Numbered from the stretch's first letter, positions 42,864-51,847 are shown. The stretch: 64,000 nt of DNA from Plantibacter flavus (GCF_002024505.1 NZ_CP019402.1:806001-870000), one strand, 5' to 3'. Numbers and translations are program-made. Notes: a model not told the origin generated them from the letters alone.

Positions 42864-43550
42864 ATGCGCGTGCACGAAGCGGTCGAATCCCCGGGCGACG
42901 AAGCGCCGGTCGAGTCCGCGCGTCGGCAGCGGACGCGCGAGCGGCTCGTCGACGCCGCCTACGAGGTCTTCGCCGAGTTCGGCGTGCACGCCGCCTCCGT
43001 CGAGCAGATCAGCGAGCGCGCAGGCTTCACCCGCGGCGCCTTCTACTCCAACTTCGACTCGAAGGAGGAGCTGTTCTTCGCCCTCGAGTCACGCGAGAAC
43101 CAGCTCCGACTCGACCGCCTGGAGGCTGGACTGCAGGCGGTCAGCCCGTCGCTCCTCGACGCAGCGGGCCGCTACACCGAGGGCTCGCTCGAGGCCCTGA
43201 TCCGTGCCTTCCTCGAGCTCCAGCCCGATGACCGCCGCTGGTGCCTCGTCCAGTCGGAGTTCCGGATGCTGGCGATGCGCGACGCCGACGTCGCCGCCCG
43301 CTACCTCCAGCACCAGGAGAGCGCGGGCCGGCAGCTCGCCGCGTGGCTCGACCAGGCGGCCGGACTCGCGCACGTCCGGTTCACGATCCCGACGCCCGAC
43401 ATCGCGAACATCGTCGTCGCCCTCTACGAGTCGGCCATCCAGACGGCCGTGCTCATGGACCCGGACGGCGACGAGGGCTCACCGCGCGAGCTCGCGATGC
43501 GCACGCTCCCGGCCATCGTCCGCGCCCTCACCGAGTCGACCGCCGACTGA
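42864..43550 (+). CDS. TetR-family regulator of the MMPL-YhgE operon
   Basis: 228 residues. The helix-turn-helix reads SVEQISERAGFTRGAFYSNF at about residues 46-66, followed by a helical ligand domain with NIVVALYESAIQTAVLM. It is divergent from the MMPL gene, and the gap holds three identical-spaced palindromes, so it most likely represses both directions. It ends two bases before the convergent VOC gene. Confidence 0.92.
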   Translation: MRVHEAVESPGDEAPVESARRQRTRERLVDAAYEVFAEFGVHAASVEQISERAGFTRGAFYSNFDSKEELFFALESRENQLRLDRLEAGLQAVSPSLLDAAGRYTEGSLEALIRAFLELQPDDRRWCLVQSEFRMLAMRDADVAARYLQHQESAGRQLAAWLDQAAGLAHVRFTIPTPDIANIVVALYESAIQTAVLMDPDGDEGSPRELAMRTLPAIVRALTESTAD

Positions 43551-43552
43551 CC

Positions 43553-44008
43553 TCAGGCCGACTCGCCGGGCCGATCCGGCTGCAGCGCCTGGGCCAGCAT
43601 GACGATGATGCCGCTCGGCCCGCGCACATAGCTGAGCTTGTAGACGCCCTGATAGTCCGCCACGCCGCGGAGCGGGTGGCAGCCGTGTTTCGCGGCGATG
43701 GCGAGCGCCTCGTCGATGTCGTCGACGGCGAATGCGACGCGGTGCATGCCGATATCGTTCGGCAGGGTCGGCTCGGTCTCGATCGCGTCCGGGTGGAGGT
43801 ACTCGAAGAGTTCGAGACGACCGTGACCGTCCGGGGTCTGGAGCATGGCGATCCTGGCGTGGTTGCCGTCGAGGCCCACGGCCGTGTCGGCCCACTCGCC
43901 GCTCACCGTGTCCCGGCCGACCACGGTGAGGCCGAGGTCCGTAAAGAATGCGATCGTCGCCTCGAGGTCGCGGACCGCGATCCCGACGTTCTCGAGTCTG
44001 ATGTCCAT
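43553..44008 (-). CDS. VOC-family protein (glyoxalase/bleomycin-resistance fold)
   Basis: 151 residues. One VOC module: the first half begins LENVGIAVRDLEATIAFFTDLG, and the second has IGMHRVAFAVDDIDEALAIAAKHG. The likely metal ligands are the histidine in GMHRVAF and the glutamate in RLELFEYL. The ATG at 44008 is chosen; a GTG three codons earlier is possible. Function may be a lactoylglutathione-lyase-like or dioxygenase-like reaction; sequence alone does not decide. Confidence 0.82.
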   Translation of the reverse strand: MDIRLENVGIAVRDLEATIAFFTDLGLTVVGRDTVSGEWADTAVGLDGNHARIAMLQTPDGHGRLELFEYLHPDAIETEPTLPNDIGMHRVAFAVDDIDEALAIAAKHGCHPLRGVADYQGVYKLSYVRGPSGIIVMLAQALQPDRPGESA

Positions 44009-44029
44009 GGGCTGCACGCTACCCGGCCG

Positions 44030-44067
44030 CGCGGGCCCGATCCAGGGTCTCCTGGAACGGGCCCGCG
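44030..44067 (-). terminator. Terminator of the MacAB-like export operon
   Basis: CGCGGGCCCG pairs with CGGGCCCGCG, and inside them TCCAGG pairs with CCTGGA around a GTCT loop. That makes 16 pairs with one A-A mismatch, 27 bases after the permease stop. Confidence 0.75.
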
Positions 44068-44094
44068 TCGGAGCGGTTCGTCCTCCGGCCCGAC

Positions 44095-45291
44095 TCAGCC
44101 GCTGAGGGCCGAGGTCGGTGGCGTCCTGGCCGCGCGGATCGCCGGGTAGAGGCCGGCGATCGCACCGATCGCCAGGGTCGCGCCGACGCCCGCGAGCAGC
44201 ACCTCCGGCGGCACCGCCGTCGGCCAGTCGTTCACCGCGGCGACGACACTCGTGACGCCGGTGCCGAGCGCGGCGCCGGCGACCCCGCCGAGGGCGGAGA
44301 GCAGGAGGGCCTCGGTGAGGAACTGGGACCGGATGTGGCCCCGCGTGGCCCCGAGGGCGCGACGGAGGCCGATCTCGCGCCGGCGCTCCAGGACCGAGAT
44401 GACCATCGTGTTCGCGACGCCGATGCCCCCGACGAGCAGGGCGACGGAACCGAGTCCGAGGAGGAGCCCGGTGAAGGCTTGATCTGCGGCCTGCTTCGCG
44501 GCAAGGGCGTCGGACGGCCTGGACACCTCCACCTCCTCGGGTGCCGCGGGGTTCACGGTGCGGGGGAGGAGCTCGCGGACCGCCTCGACGCGATCATCGG
44601 CGGACCGCTCGTACACCGTGGTCGGTTTGCCGTCGTACCCGAACAGCTCGGCGGCAGCCGTCTCGCCGATCATCGCGGTGGTGTCGAGTTCCGGGGCGAG
44701 TTCCAGGGGATCCAGGATGCCCACCACGGTGAAGTACTGCTCGCCGAGCTGGATCTTCGTGCCGACCGTCGTGATGCCGAGACGTTCGGCGGCTTTCGAC
44801 CCCAGGACGACGGCTGGATAGCTTCCCGTCGCCCGGTTCAGCCACTCGCCGGAGGCGAGCCTCCCACCGACGACGTCGAGCAGGCTCTCCGTGACCGCCA
44901 CCGCCCCGAGCCCGCCGCTCGACGCGCGGTCGATCAGGCTGTTGCGGTAGACGAGTACGTCCTGCAACGACGCTGCCGAGCCGGCCTGTTCGACGCCGTC
45001 GATCAGCCCGACCTTGCCGACGGTGTTCTCGGGGAGAGTGGCCGCCTCGCCGAACAGGTTCTGGCCCGGCTGGACGGTGAGGAGGTTCGTCCCGAGGGCC
45101 GAGAGCTGCGCCTGCAGTTTCGCCTGACTGGACGAGGAGATACCGACGACGGCGATCATCGCCGCGATGCCGATCGCGATCCCCAGCGCGGAGAGGACCG
45201 CACGCGTCGGCCGAGCCCGGAGACCGGTCGTCCCGAGCCGGAGGATGTCGCGGCCGAGGAGCCGTGACCGGCGGTCGTGGTCGGGGTGCAT
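44095..45291 (-). CDS. MacB-like ABC permease
   Basis: About 398 residues. One N-terminal helix (AVLSALGIAIGIAAMIAVVG), an outside MacB domain of about 200 residues, and three C-terminal FtsX helices starting LLLGLGSVALLVGGIGVANTM. The coupling segment RRREIGLRRALGATRGHI is intact. An ATG at 45306 overlaps the ATPase stop, but the ATG at 45291 has AAGGAG at the ideal distance, so I prefer it. It works with the ATPase and adaptor encoded upstream in an exporter. Confidence 0.92.
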   Translation of the reverse strand: MHPDHDRRSRLLGRDILRLGTTGLRARPTRAVLSALGIAIGIAAMIAVVGISSSSQAKLQAQLSALGTNLLTVQPGQNLFGEAATLPENTVGKVGLIDGVEQAGSAASLQDVLVYRNSLIDRASSGGLGAVAVTESLLDVVGGRLASGEWLNRATGSYPAVVLGSKAAERLGITTVGTKIQLGEQYFTVVGILDPLELAPELDTTAMIGETAAAELFGYDGKPTTVYERSADDRVEAVRELLPRTVNPAAPEEVEVSRPSDALAAKQAADQAFTGLLLGLGSVALLVGGIGVANTMVISVLERRREIGLRRALGATRGHIRSQFLTEALLLSALGGVAGAALGTGVTSVVAAVNDWPTAVPPEVLLAGVGATLAIGAIAGLYPAIRAARTPPTSALSG

Positions 45292-45302
45292 ACCCTGCTC
45301 CT

Positions 45303-46034
45303 TCATGCCGCCCGCCCCGAATCGCTCACGATCCTGCCGTCGCGGATCGCCACCTGGCGGGGGAGTCGCGCAGCGAGTTCGGCGTCGTGCGTGATCACGA
45401 CGATGGTCGTGCCGGCCTCGTGGAGTTCGTGCAGCAGTTCGACGATGCTCGCGCCGGACACGGAGTCCAGGTTGCCGGTGGGTTCGTCGGCGAGGAGCAA
45501 CGGCGGGTCGCCGACCACGGCGCGTGCGATCGCGACCCGCTGGCGCTCACCGCCGGAGAGCTGCGTCGGGCGGTGGCCGAGACGATGGCCGAGGCCGACG
45601 CGTTCCAGGGCGACGACCGCGCGACGACGGCGCTCGGCCCGGGGGACCCCGGCGTAGATGAGGCCGTCGGCGACGTTGTCGACCGTGGTCGAGCCGTCGG
45701 CGAGGTGGAACTGCTGGAAGACGAAGCCGATGCGGTAGGCGCGCAGGGCCGACAGCTTCGCGTCGGCGAGGCGTCCGACGTCCGAACCCGCGATGCGGGC
45801 GGTCCCACTGGTCGGTCGGTCGAGCGTCCCGATGAGGTTGAGCATCGTCGACTTCCCGGAGCCGCTCGGTCCGACGATGGCGACGAACTCGCCCTCCTCG
45901 ATCGTCAGGTCGACACCCGCGAGCGCGAGCGTGGGCGGCTCACCGTACTCGCGGGTGACGCCCTCGAGGTGGATGATCGGTGGGCCGGCCGGCCGCTCGG
46001 CTGCGGCGGACGAGGCCGTCATGGTGTCGGTCAT
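45303..46034 (-). CDS. MacB/LolD-type ABC ATPase
   Basis: 243 residues. Walker [11 protein letters not shown]-loop FVFQQFHLADG, signature LSGGERQR and Walker B LLLADEPTGNLDS are intact. The ADEPTGNLD form is diagnostic for the LolD/MacB/FtsE branch. Its start overlaps the adaptor stop and its end overlaps the permease, so the operon is translationally coupled. Confidence 0.95.
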   Translation of the reverse strand: MTDTMTASSAAAERPAGPPIIHLEGVTREYGEPPTLALAGVDLTIEEGEFVAIVGPSGSGKSTMLNLIGTLDRPTSGTARIAGSDVGRLADAKLSALRAYRIGFVFQQFHLADGSTTVDNVADGLIYAGVPRAERRRRAVVALERVGLGHRLGHRPTQLSGGERQRVAIARAVVGDPPLLLADEPTGNLDSVSGASIVELLHELHEAGTTIVVITHDAELAARLPRQVAIRDGRIVSDSGRAA

Positions 46035-47095
46035 GACACCGGCACCACGACGTCGAGACCCTCACGGATCCCGTCACCCGAGACCTCGACCCGACCATCG
46101 GCGAACAGACCGGTCGTGACCGGGACCTGACGGTGCTCCCCCTTCCCCTCGACGACCTCGACGCCGAACGTCTTGTCGTCGATCGCGATGAGCGCCTCCA
46201 CCGGGACGGAGAGGACGTTCTCGCGTCGTTCCGTCGGGAAGCCGACCGTCACGGTCGCGCGTTGCAGATCGGCCGCGGCCGCCGGATCGTCGAGCGTGAT
46301 GCCGACCGGGATCGTGACCTTCTTCTGTCCGTCGCCATCCGACTCGGTGGGGACGCCGACATCGGTCACCGTGCCGGTGGTGGTCTGCCCGCCGGGAAGG
46401 TTGACGTCGACCTTGGTCCCGACGACACCGAGACGCTGATCCGCGAGCTTCAGCGGGACGTCGATGCGCTTGTTCAGGGACGATACGGTGACGATCTTGT
46501 CGGACGCGGCGGTGCCGACCGCGGCGTCGATCGAGGCGATCCGGACGTCGCCGGGCATGAAGACCACCGATCCGAGTTCCAGGCGTCCGGTCTCCTCGAG
46601 CCCGAGCGCCTCCTGCCACCGTTCGATGGCGCGCGCGGTCGAGGACGCGAACTCGTCGTCCGGCTCGCGGTCGAAGTACCCGAGGGCGGCGAGGCTGGTC
46701 TCGAGTTGCCGCACGTCCGGTCCGTCGCTCATCCCGGACTCGAACGACCGCCAGGCGGGCAACGGTCCGTGCAGAAGCGAGACCGGGACGTTGTCGACGG
46801 CGTACAGGGTTCCGCCGAGCGACACCGTGCTGCCGGGGGCCGGCACCGCCGTGACGATGCCGGCCCCGCCGCCGATGGTCCGCTGGTCGGCGTAGTCGAG
46901 CGTGCCCGTCGCCTGGGTCGTGCCGGCGAGGTCGCCGGCGGTGATCGGCGCGGTGCCCGTTCGGACGGTGTTCGAGGGCTCTTCCTGACTGGTCGCCTCG
47001 GCCGAGGAGAGCACGGCGATGCTCGCGACGGCGCCGCCCGAGATCAGGACGGCGCCGACGCAGAGGGCTGCGATGATCCGGCGGCGGTCGGTCAT
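46031..47095 (-). CDS. Membrane-fusion adaptor with peptidoglycan-binding domain
   Basis: 354 residues. One N-terminal helix anchors the protein. A PG_binding_1 domain follows at about residues 125-170 (GPDVRQLETSLAALGYFDRE). Beta-barrel segments typical of RND/MacA adaptors come next (VSVPVEALIAIDDKTFGVEVVE at its core, 46140-46220). In Gram-positives such proteins link the MacB-like exporter to the cell wall. Both ends overlap neighbouring genes by four bases. Confidence 0.9.
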   Translation of the reverse strand: MTDRRRIIAALCVGAVLISGGAVASIAVLSSAEATSQEEPSNTVRTGTAPITAGDLAGTTQATGTLDYADQRTIGGGAGIVTAVPAPGSTVSLGGTLYAVDNVPVSLLHGPLPAWRSFESGMSDGPDVRQLETSLAALGYFDREPDDEFASSTARAIERWQEALGLEETGRLELGSVVFMPGDVRIASIDAAVGTAASDKIVTVSSLNKRIDVPLKLADQRLGVVGTKVDVNLPGGQTTTGTVTDVGVPTESDGDGQKKVTIPVGITLDDPAAAADLQRATVTVGFPTERRENVLSVPVEALIAIDDKTFGVEVVEGKGEHRQVPVTTGLFADGRVEVSGDGIREGLDVVVPVS

Positions 47096-47622
47096 CGGTC
47101 CGTCGAGCCGAGTGAGCTGCCGTTGCTCATGTCGAGGCCGCAGGCGTCGAGCACGTCTTCAGGCACGTCGCTCGGAATGTTCATCGCCTCACCCTTCACC
47201 GGGTCGGGGACGTCGATGCCGTTCTCGCGGAAGCACTCGGCCATCTGGAGCTGTTCTTCGAACCGGTCCGAGACGGGCACGTCGCCGCCCGCCGGTGCGG
47301 GCGGGGCTCCGAGCTTGTCGGTGCACGTCTTGGAAGCAGCGGTGAAGGCTTCCGGGTCCGCATCGCCGAGACTGATCGCGGCGCCGGAGCCGTCCTTGCC
47401 GGGGTCGGGCATGTCCACGCCCTCGTCGCGCATGCAGGAGGCGAAGGCGAGCTGCCAGTCCTCGAAGCTCTGAACCGTGGACGGCGTCTTCGAGCCCGGC
47501 TCGGATCCGGGTGAGCCCGATGCGCACGCGGCCAACGATCCGATGAGGAAGGGGATCGCGATGAGGGCGGCGAGTCTGCCGGCCGGACGGCGGACGGAAC
47601 GGGTGATGGTGATGTCGGACAT
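47092..47622 (-). CDS. Lipoprotein with twin Cys/PDP repeats
   Basis: 176 residues from ATG at 47622 with AGGAG upstream. A signal sequence ends in the lipobox LAAC near residue 32. Two copies of a motif follow: ASCMRDEGVDMPDP and AECFRENGIDVPDP, each followed about 30-40 residues later by a further cysteine (KTC, DAC). This suggests two small disulphide-bonded units. It is the first gene of the MacAB-like operon, so it may be a sensor or accessory of the exporter. The family is known from actinobacteria but has no function I can name. Confidence 0.8.
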   Translation of the reverse strand: MSDITITRSVRRPAGRLAALIAIPFLIGSLAACASGSPGSEPGSKTPSTVQSFEDWQLAFASCMRDEGVDMPDPGKDGSGAAISLGDADPEAFTAASKTCTDKLGAPPAPAGGDVPVSDRFEEQLQMAECFRENGIDVPDPVKGEAMNIPSDVPEDVLDACGLDMSNGSSLGSTDR

Positions 47623-47687
47623 CTGCACTCCTCAGTGGGTGGGGCTGACTGGTGACGACCAGTCCACTCGGCGGCGCGTTGTCCGGG

Positions 47688-47707
47688 CGTCAAGGAAAAC
47701 GTTGACG
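47688..47707. promoter_or_regulatory. Inverted repeat in the exporter/two-component divergent region
   Basis: CGTCAA (47688-47693) and TTGACG (47702-47707) are perfectly inverted around eight bases. A further GAACGTC follows at 47714. The gap separates the MacAB-like operon from its likely response regulator gene, so this may be the regulator's binding site. Confidence 0.5.
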
Positions 47708-47812
47708 TTCTCTGAACGTCCCGAACGGCACGATAGATAACCGACACTCGGGGGTTGCTCGATCGGCGTCCGTACGATCCCGGAGTCACCACACCCCATC
47801 GAGAGGAACATC

Positions 47813-48475
47813 ATGCGCGTCCTGGTTGCCGAGGACGAGGTCTACCTGGCCGAGGCGGTCCGAGCCGGCCTCCGGCAGGAGGCGATCGCCGCGGACGTCG
47901 TCCACGATGGCGACGCAGCGCTCGAGGCACTCACGATCAACGACTACGACGTCCTGCTCCTCGATCGGGACCTGCCGGGCACCCACGGCGATGACGTGTG
48001 CCGAACGGTGGTCGCCGAGCATCCCGGTGTGCGCGTCATGATGCTGACGGCGGCACGTCGACTCGACGACACCGTGTCCGGCCTCGGCCTCGGCGCCGAC
48101 GACTACCTGGTGAAACCGTTCGAGTTCCCGGAGCTCGTGGCCAGGCTCCGCGCGCTCGCCCGGCGCACGGCGGAGTCGCGCCCTCCGGTCCTCGAGCGCG
48201 CGGGAGTGCGACTCGACCCGTTCCGGCGGGAGGTCTTCCGCGACGGCGTGTACGTGAAGCTGTCGCGGAAGGAGTTCGCGGTCCTCGAGCAGCTGCTGCT
48301 CGCCGACGGCGGGGTCGTGAGCGCCGAGACCCTCCTCGAGAAGGCCTGGGACGAGAACGTCGACCCGTTCACGAACACCATCCGCGTGACCATCTCGAAC
48401 CTCCGCCGACGCCTCGGCTCGCCGTGGGTGATCACGACCGTCCCGGGCGCGGGCTACCGGATCGAGGGCGACTGA
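47813..48475 (+). CDS. OmpR-family response regulator
   Basis: 220 residues. The receiver domain has the acidic pair E7/D8, phosphoacceptor D51 in LLLDRDLPG, T79 and K101. The winged-helix DNA-binding domain runs from about residue 130 (KLSRKEFAVLEQLL) to the end (TVPGAGYRIEGD). The histidine kinase gene starts on its stop codon. It is divergent from a MacAB-like export operon, the common arrangement when such pairs sense envelope-active compounds. Confidence 0.95.
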   Translation: MRVLVAEDEVYLAEAVRAGLRQEAIAADVVHDGDAALEALTINDYDVLLLDRDLPGTHGDDVCRTVVAEHPGVRVMMLTAARRLDDTVSGLGLGADDYLVKPFEFPELVARLRALARRTAESRPPVLERAGVRLDPFRREVFRDGVYVKLSRKEFAVLEQLLLADGGVVSAETLLEKAWDENVDPFTNTIRVTISNLRRRLGSPWVITTVPGAGYRIEGD

Positions 48476-49809
48476 TGCCCCGTTCCGACGCCGCGGGGTT
48501 GCTCAGCCGCCCGAACCGCTTGACGGTGCGCACGCGTTTGACGCTGACGTACGCGTTGCTGTTCACGGTCGCGGGCTCGATCATGCTCGCGCTCATCTAC
48601 GCCTTCATGCGGTACGTCCCGACGTACGCGATCACCGCGGTGCGGGCCGATGCGGCCATGGACGGCGCGACCTGGCTGCAGGCGACCGTGCCGACCGAGG
48701 CCGCCGGGGCGGCCACCTATCAGCCGGTGGAGGGGCTGACCTCGGCGAACGGTGCAGCGGCACTCGTCGTCTCGGACCAGAGCGACATCCTGAACACGCT
48801 CCTCGTCTGGTCGCTCATCGTGCTCGTCGTCCTCGCGGCGGCGAGCGCGTGGGGCGGATGGATCCTGTCGGGCCGGCTGCTGCGTCCGCTGCACGAGATC
48901 AACGTGGCCGCGCAGCGGGCGGCGACCGGATCCTTCGACCATCGGGTCGCCCTCGCCGGCCCACGGGACGAGATCACCGACCTCTCCGACACCTTCGACC
49001 ACATGCTCGAGCGGCTCGACCGCTCGTTCCGAGCCCACCAACGGTTCGCCGCGAACGCCTCGCACGAGCTGCGGACCCCGCTCGCGACGACCCAGGCGAT
49101 GCTCGATGTCGCGGCGACCAGCGACGACCTCGACGAACAGACCGTCAGGGGACTCATCGCCCGACTTCGTGAGACGAACACGCGCAGCATCCAGACCGTC
49201 GAGGCCGTCCTCGACCTCGCCGACCTCGAGCACTCGGAGCTGCGGGGTGAGACCGTGGCACTCGGAGAGCTGGCCTCCGAGGCCTGCGTCGCCGCGGCCT
49301 CAGCAGCTCGAGCGCGCGGGATCGACTGCACGGCCGAGGTGCAGGACCTCGCGGTCTGGGGTGACGAGGCCATGCTGCATCAGCTGTGCGGGAACCTCCT
49401 GCAGAACGCCGTCCGGCACAACGTCGACGGCGGCTTCGTGCACGTCTCGGTGCGCCGGTCGGGCGGGCCGTCGGGCGGTGCGGTCGTCCTCCGGGTCGAG
49501 AACTCCGGCGAGTCGATCCCGGCGGACGTGGTCGCGAGGCTCACCGAACCGTTCTACCGCGCCGGCGGCCGGGTCGCGCGCGGTCCGGAGCGGTCACGCG
49601 GGCTCGGACTCGCCATCGTGGAGAGCATCGCCGAGGTGCACGGGGCTGCGCTCGAGCTCACCGCGCGGTCGGAGGGTGGGCTGGTGGTGACGGTCACGTT
49701 CCCGCCGCACCGCCCGGACATGGATGCGGCGGCGTCAGCTCAGCGCGCCGTGACGACGCGCTCGCCGCGGGCCCACACGAAGAAGCCGGCGAGGGTGAAC
49801 GCCCCGTAG
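48475..49809 (+). CDS. Sensor histidine kinase
   Basis: 444 residues, starting on the overlapping TGATG. Two membrane helices (about residues 20-42 and 105-130) flank a short outside segment. A HAMP domain leads to the H-box FAANASHELRTPL with H197. The N-box is GNLLQNAVRHN, and the G-box GLGLAIVESIAEVHG completes the ATPase. The last 40 residues after the catalytic domain are basic and overlap pnuC tail to tail by 70 bases. It phosphorylates the response regulator encoded upstream. Confidence 0.94.
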   Translation: MPRSDAAGLLSRPNRLTVRTRLTLTYALLFTVAGSIMLALIYAFMRYVPTYAITAVRADAAMDGATWLQATVPTEAAGAATYQPVEGLTSANGAAALVVSDQSDILNTLLVWSLIVLVVLAAASAWGGWILSGRLLRPLHEINVAAQRAATGSFDHRVALAGPRDEITDLSDTFDHMLERLDRSFRAHQRFAANASHELRTPLATTQAMLDVAATSDDLDEQTVRGLIARLRETNTRSIQTVEAVLDLADLEHSELRGETVALGELASEACVAAASAARARGIDCTAEVQDLAVWGDEAMLHQLCGNLLQNAVRHNVDGGFVHVSVRRSGGPSGGAVVLRVENSGESIPADVVARLTEPFYRAGGRVARGPERSRGLGLAIVESIAEVHGAALELTARSEGGLVVTVTFPPHRPDMDAAASAQRAVTTRSPRAHTKKPARVNAP

Positions 49810-50405
49810 AACAGGTACATCGACGCCGAGACCCAGTACCCGGCGCCGAACAGGAGCGGCACGCCGACCAGGTCGACCGCGACCCAGATGAGCCAGAACT
49901 CCACCCAGCGTTTCGCCATCCCCCAGGTCGCGAGGAGGGATCCCATGAAGATCCAGGCGTCGGCCCAGACCGGCTCGTAGGAACCGAGTGCCCGGAACAC
50001 GGGGACCAGGAGCAGCGTGCCACCGAACAGGAGGCCGACGAGGACGAGCCGCACCCGCCAGCCGGCCCAGCGGGGTCGGATCACGGCGACCGGACCGGTC
50101 GTCGCCTCGACCCGTTCGACCCGTCGCCACTGCACCCAGCCGTAGATCGACACGACGATGAACATGAGCTGGCGGCCCGCCTGTCCCAGCAGGTTGGTCG
50201 GGTTCGGCGTGTGGAAGACCGCGCCGAGGAAGACGGTCAGGAGGAGCGCGTTGCCGATGATGCCGACGGGCCAGGCCCAGGCGCGGCGACGCATACCGCC
50301 GAGGGCGCTCGCCAGGCCGAACAGGTTGCCGACGACCTCCCGCCAGAGGACCACCTGGTCGCCGACTCGGAACGTCGCATCGAAGAGCCAGAGGAGGGTC
50401 CCCAC
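49740..50405 (-). CDS. pnuC: PnuC-type nicotinamide riboside transporter
   Basis: 221 residues from GTG with GGAGGA upstream. Seven or so membrane helices carry the family pattern EVVGNLFGLASALGG, GNALLLTVFLGAVF, SIYGWVQWRR and the closing DLVGVPLLFGAGYWVSASMYLFY (49800-49870). PnuC proteins admit nicotinamide riboside for NAD synthesis by facilitated diffusion. It stands alone between the kinase gene and a GntR regulator gene. Confidence 0.92.
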   Translation of the reverse strand: MGTLLWLFDATFRVGDQVVLWREVVGNLFGLASALGGMRRRAWAWPVGIIGNALLLTVFLGAVFHTPNPTNLLGQAGRQLMFIVVSIYGWVQWRRVERVEATTGPVAVIRPRWAGWRVRLVLVGLLFGGTLLLVPVFRALGSYEPVWADAWIFMGSLLATWGMAKRWVEFWLIWVAVDLVGVPLLFGAGYWVSASMYLFYGAFTLAGFFVWARGERVVTAR

Positions 50406-50475
50406 TGCAGTCCTCCGATCGGTCCGTGGCCAGATGATGCGCGGTCACGCGACCGACGGTCCACCGTACAACGTG

Positions 50476-50507
50476 CAGAGCCGCCTCCCGATCGGGAGGC
50501 GGCTCTG
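50476..50507 (-). terminator. Perfect-palindrome terminator of the GntR gene
   Basis: A 32-base perfect palindrome with 16-base arms centred on CGATCG, 31 bases after the GntR stop on the minus strand. In RNA it forms a 14-bp stem with a GATC loop. Confidence 0.75.
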
Positions 50508-50538
50508 TGACGGTCCGCCGTTCGACAGCGTTCGCCGG

Positions 50539-51225
50539 CTAGCTCTCGGCGGGCAATGCTCCACCGGCGGCGATGACCTGCTCGAGGAAGGCGTCGGTGG
50601 CCTCGGCCTGCTTGCGCATGACGCGCTCGGCGTCCTCGGCGCTGCGCGCTTCGGCGGCCGCGACCAGTCCGGTGACGTACGCGGCGAAGATGTCCCACTG
50701 GAAGAAGTCGATCGTCGGCAGCGAGGTGTAGGTCACCCGGGTGTTCATCTGACGGGCGACCTGCTGCAGCAGCGAGTTGCCCGAGCGCTCGACCATGAAG
50801 TCGGCGAAGGCGGAGGACGACCGGAGGACGTGCTTGTCACGCGCTTCGATGTCCGCGAGCACCGCGTCGCCGAGCTCGCGGAACGCCGCGACGTCCTCGT
50901 CGGTGAACTGCGGGATGCTCCACCGCGCGCTGAGCTCGTGGAAGCCGTTCAGGAGGCGCAGTGCTTCCGCGTACTGCTCGGCGGTGGGCTTCGCGACGCG
51001 GGTGTACCGCTGCGGGGCGGTCTCGACCAGTCCGATGTCGGCGAGCTTGCTGATCGCTTCGCGGATCGGGGTCCTCGAGACACCGAGCCACTTCTCGAGC
51101 TCCTCGTCATTGAGGCGTTCCCCGGGCTCGAGGGTGCCGTCCTCGATGGCGGTCAGGAGCTGCTCGAAGACGATGTCGCGCAGGAGCTTCCGAGGGCTCG
51201 TCTCGACGGTTTTGGGAACAGGCAT
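50539..51225 (-). CDS. GntR-family regulator (FCD domain)
   Basis: 228 residues. The winged helix reads LNDEELEKWLGVSRTPIREAI with wing GLVETAPQRYTRVA. A helical C-terminal ligand domain follows; it looks like an FCD domain but lacks the clearest metal-site histidines. The ATG at 51225 has GGAG upstream. A palindrome TATCCAA-N6-TTGGATA lies about 50 bases before the start, a likely autoregulatory site. Target genes are unknown. Confidence 0.87.
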   Translation of the reverse strand: MPVPKTVETSPRKLLRDIVFEQLLTAIEDGTLEPGERLNDEELEKWLGVSRTPIREAISKLADIGLVETAPQRYTRVAKPTAEQYAEALRLLNGFHELSARWSIPQFTDEDVAAFRELGDAVLADIEARDKHVLRSSSAFADFMVERSGNSLLQQVARQMNTRVTYTSLPTIDFFQWDIFAAYVTGLVAAAEARSAEDAERVMRKQAEATDAFLEQVIAAGGALPAES

Positions 51226-51271
51226 GGGACTCCGATCGTCGAGCTGGGATATGACCAGTTCAGAATACCGA

Positions 51272-51291
51272 TATCCAAGGTGTGTTGGATA
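51272..51291 (-). promoter_or_regulatory. GntR-type operator
   Basis: TATCCAA (51272-51278) and TTGGATA (51285-51291) are perfect inverted repeats around GGTGTG. On the minus strand the TTGGAT formed by 51278-51273 can serve as a -35 box, with TCATAT about 18 bases on as -10. Confidence 0.6.
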
Positions 51292-51406
51292 GTTTTGTGC
51301 CTCATGTGTTGTAGAACATGCCGGATGCACAGGTGTCGTCGGGCGCGCTGAGCCTTGCTATCCTGACGCGCACGGGTTGACCTGGAACGGCAGGAAGGTG
51401 GGACGC

Positions 51407-51847
51407 ATGTCGGCGGATTCGGCGGCCAGCAGACCCCGCCATCGGCGGATCCATCTCTTCCAGACGCTCGGGGCGCTGTTGGGCGGTGTGACGCGCGTGA
51501 CCGTGCCCGTCCTCGAGGACGCCGACCGAGCGGTGCTCGTCGCCGAGTTGGACGAGGTGTCGCGAGTGATCGGCCTGCAGGACCCGGTCGCCTACGCCGA
51601 CCTCTCGTGGCCGCTCATGGACCATCTCGTCGCCCTCTGCCCGAATCGCATCCTGGTCACGACCGCTCGCGACGCACTCGCGCTGCTGTCGCCGCAGCTG
51701 GAGGTCACCGCCGACACCGACTGGCTCGATTGGCCGTCGCTCGCGGTCGACTTCCCGATCCTTCGGGACGCGGTCGCGGAGGGCGACGCGATCGCCGCGG
51801 AACTGGCCGTGGAACGACTGTGGGGGATGGCCGCGACGCTTCCGTGA
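51407..51847 (+). CDS. Unknown protein, 146 residues
   Basis: The ATG at 51407 has GGAAGGTGGGA upstream. The protein is soluble, with a basic start (ASRPRHRRIHLFQTLG) and a mixed alpha/beta middle (AVLVAELDEVSRVIGLQDP). It then has LSWPLMDHLVALCPNRILVTTARDALALL and a C-terminal helix. Third positions are GC-rich throughout. I recognise no family. It is divergent from the GntR gene across a palindrome and may be its target. Confidence 0.55.
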   Translation: MSADSAASRPRHRRIHLFQTLGALLGGVTRVTVPVLEDADRAVLVAELDEVSRVIGLQDPVAYADLSWPLMDHLVALCPNRILVTTARDALALLSPQLEVTADTDWLDWPSLAVDFPILRDAVAEGDAIAAELAVERLWGMAATLP

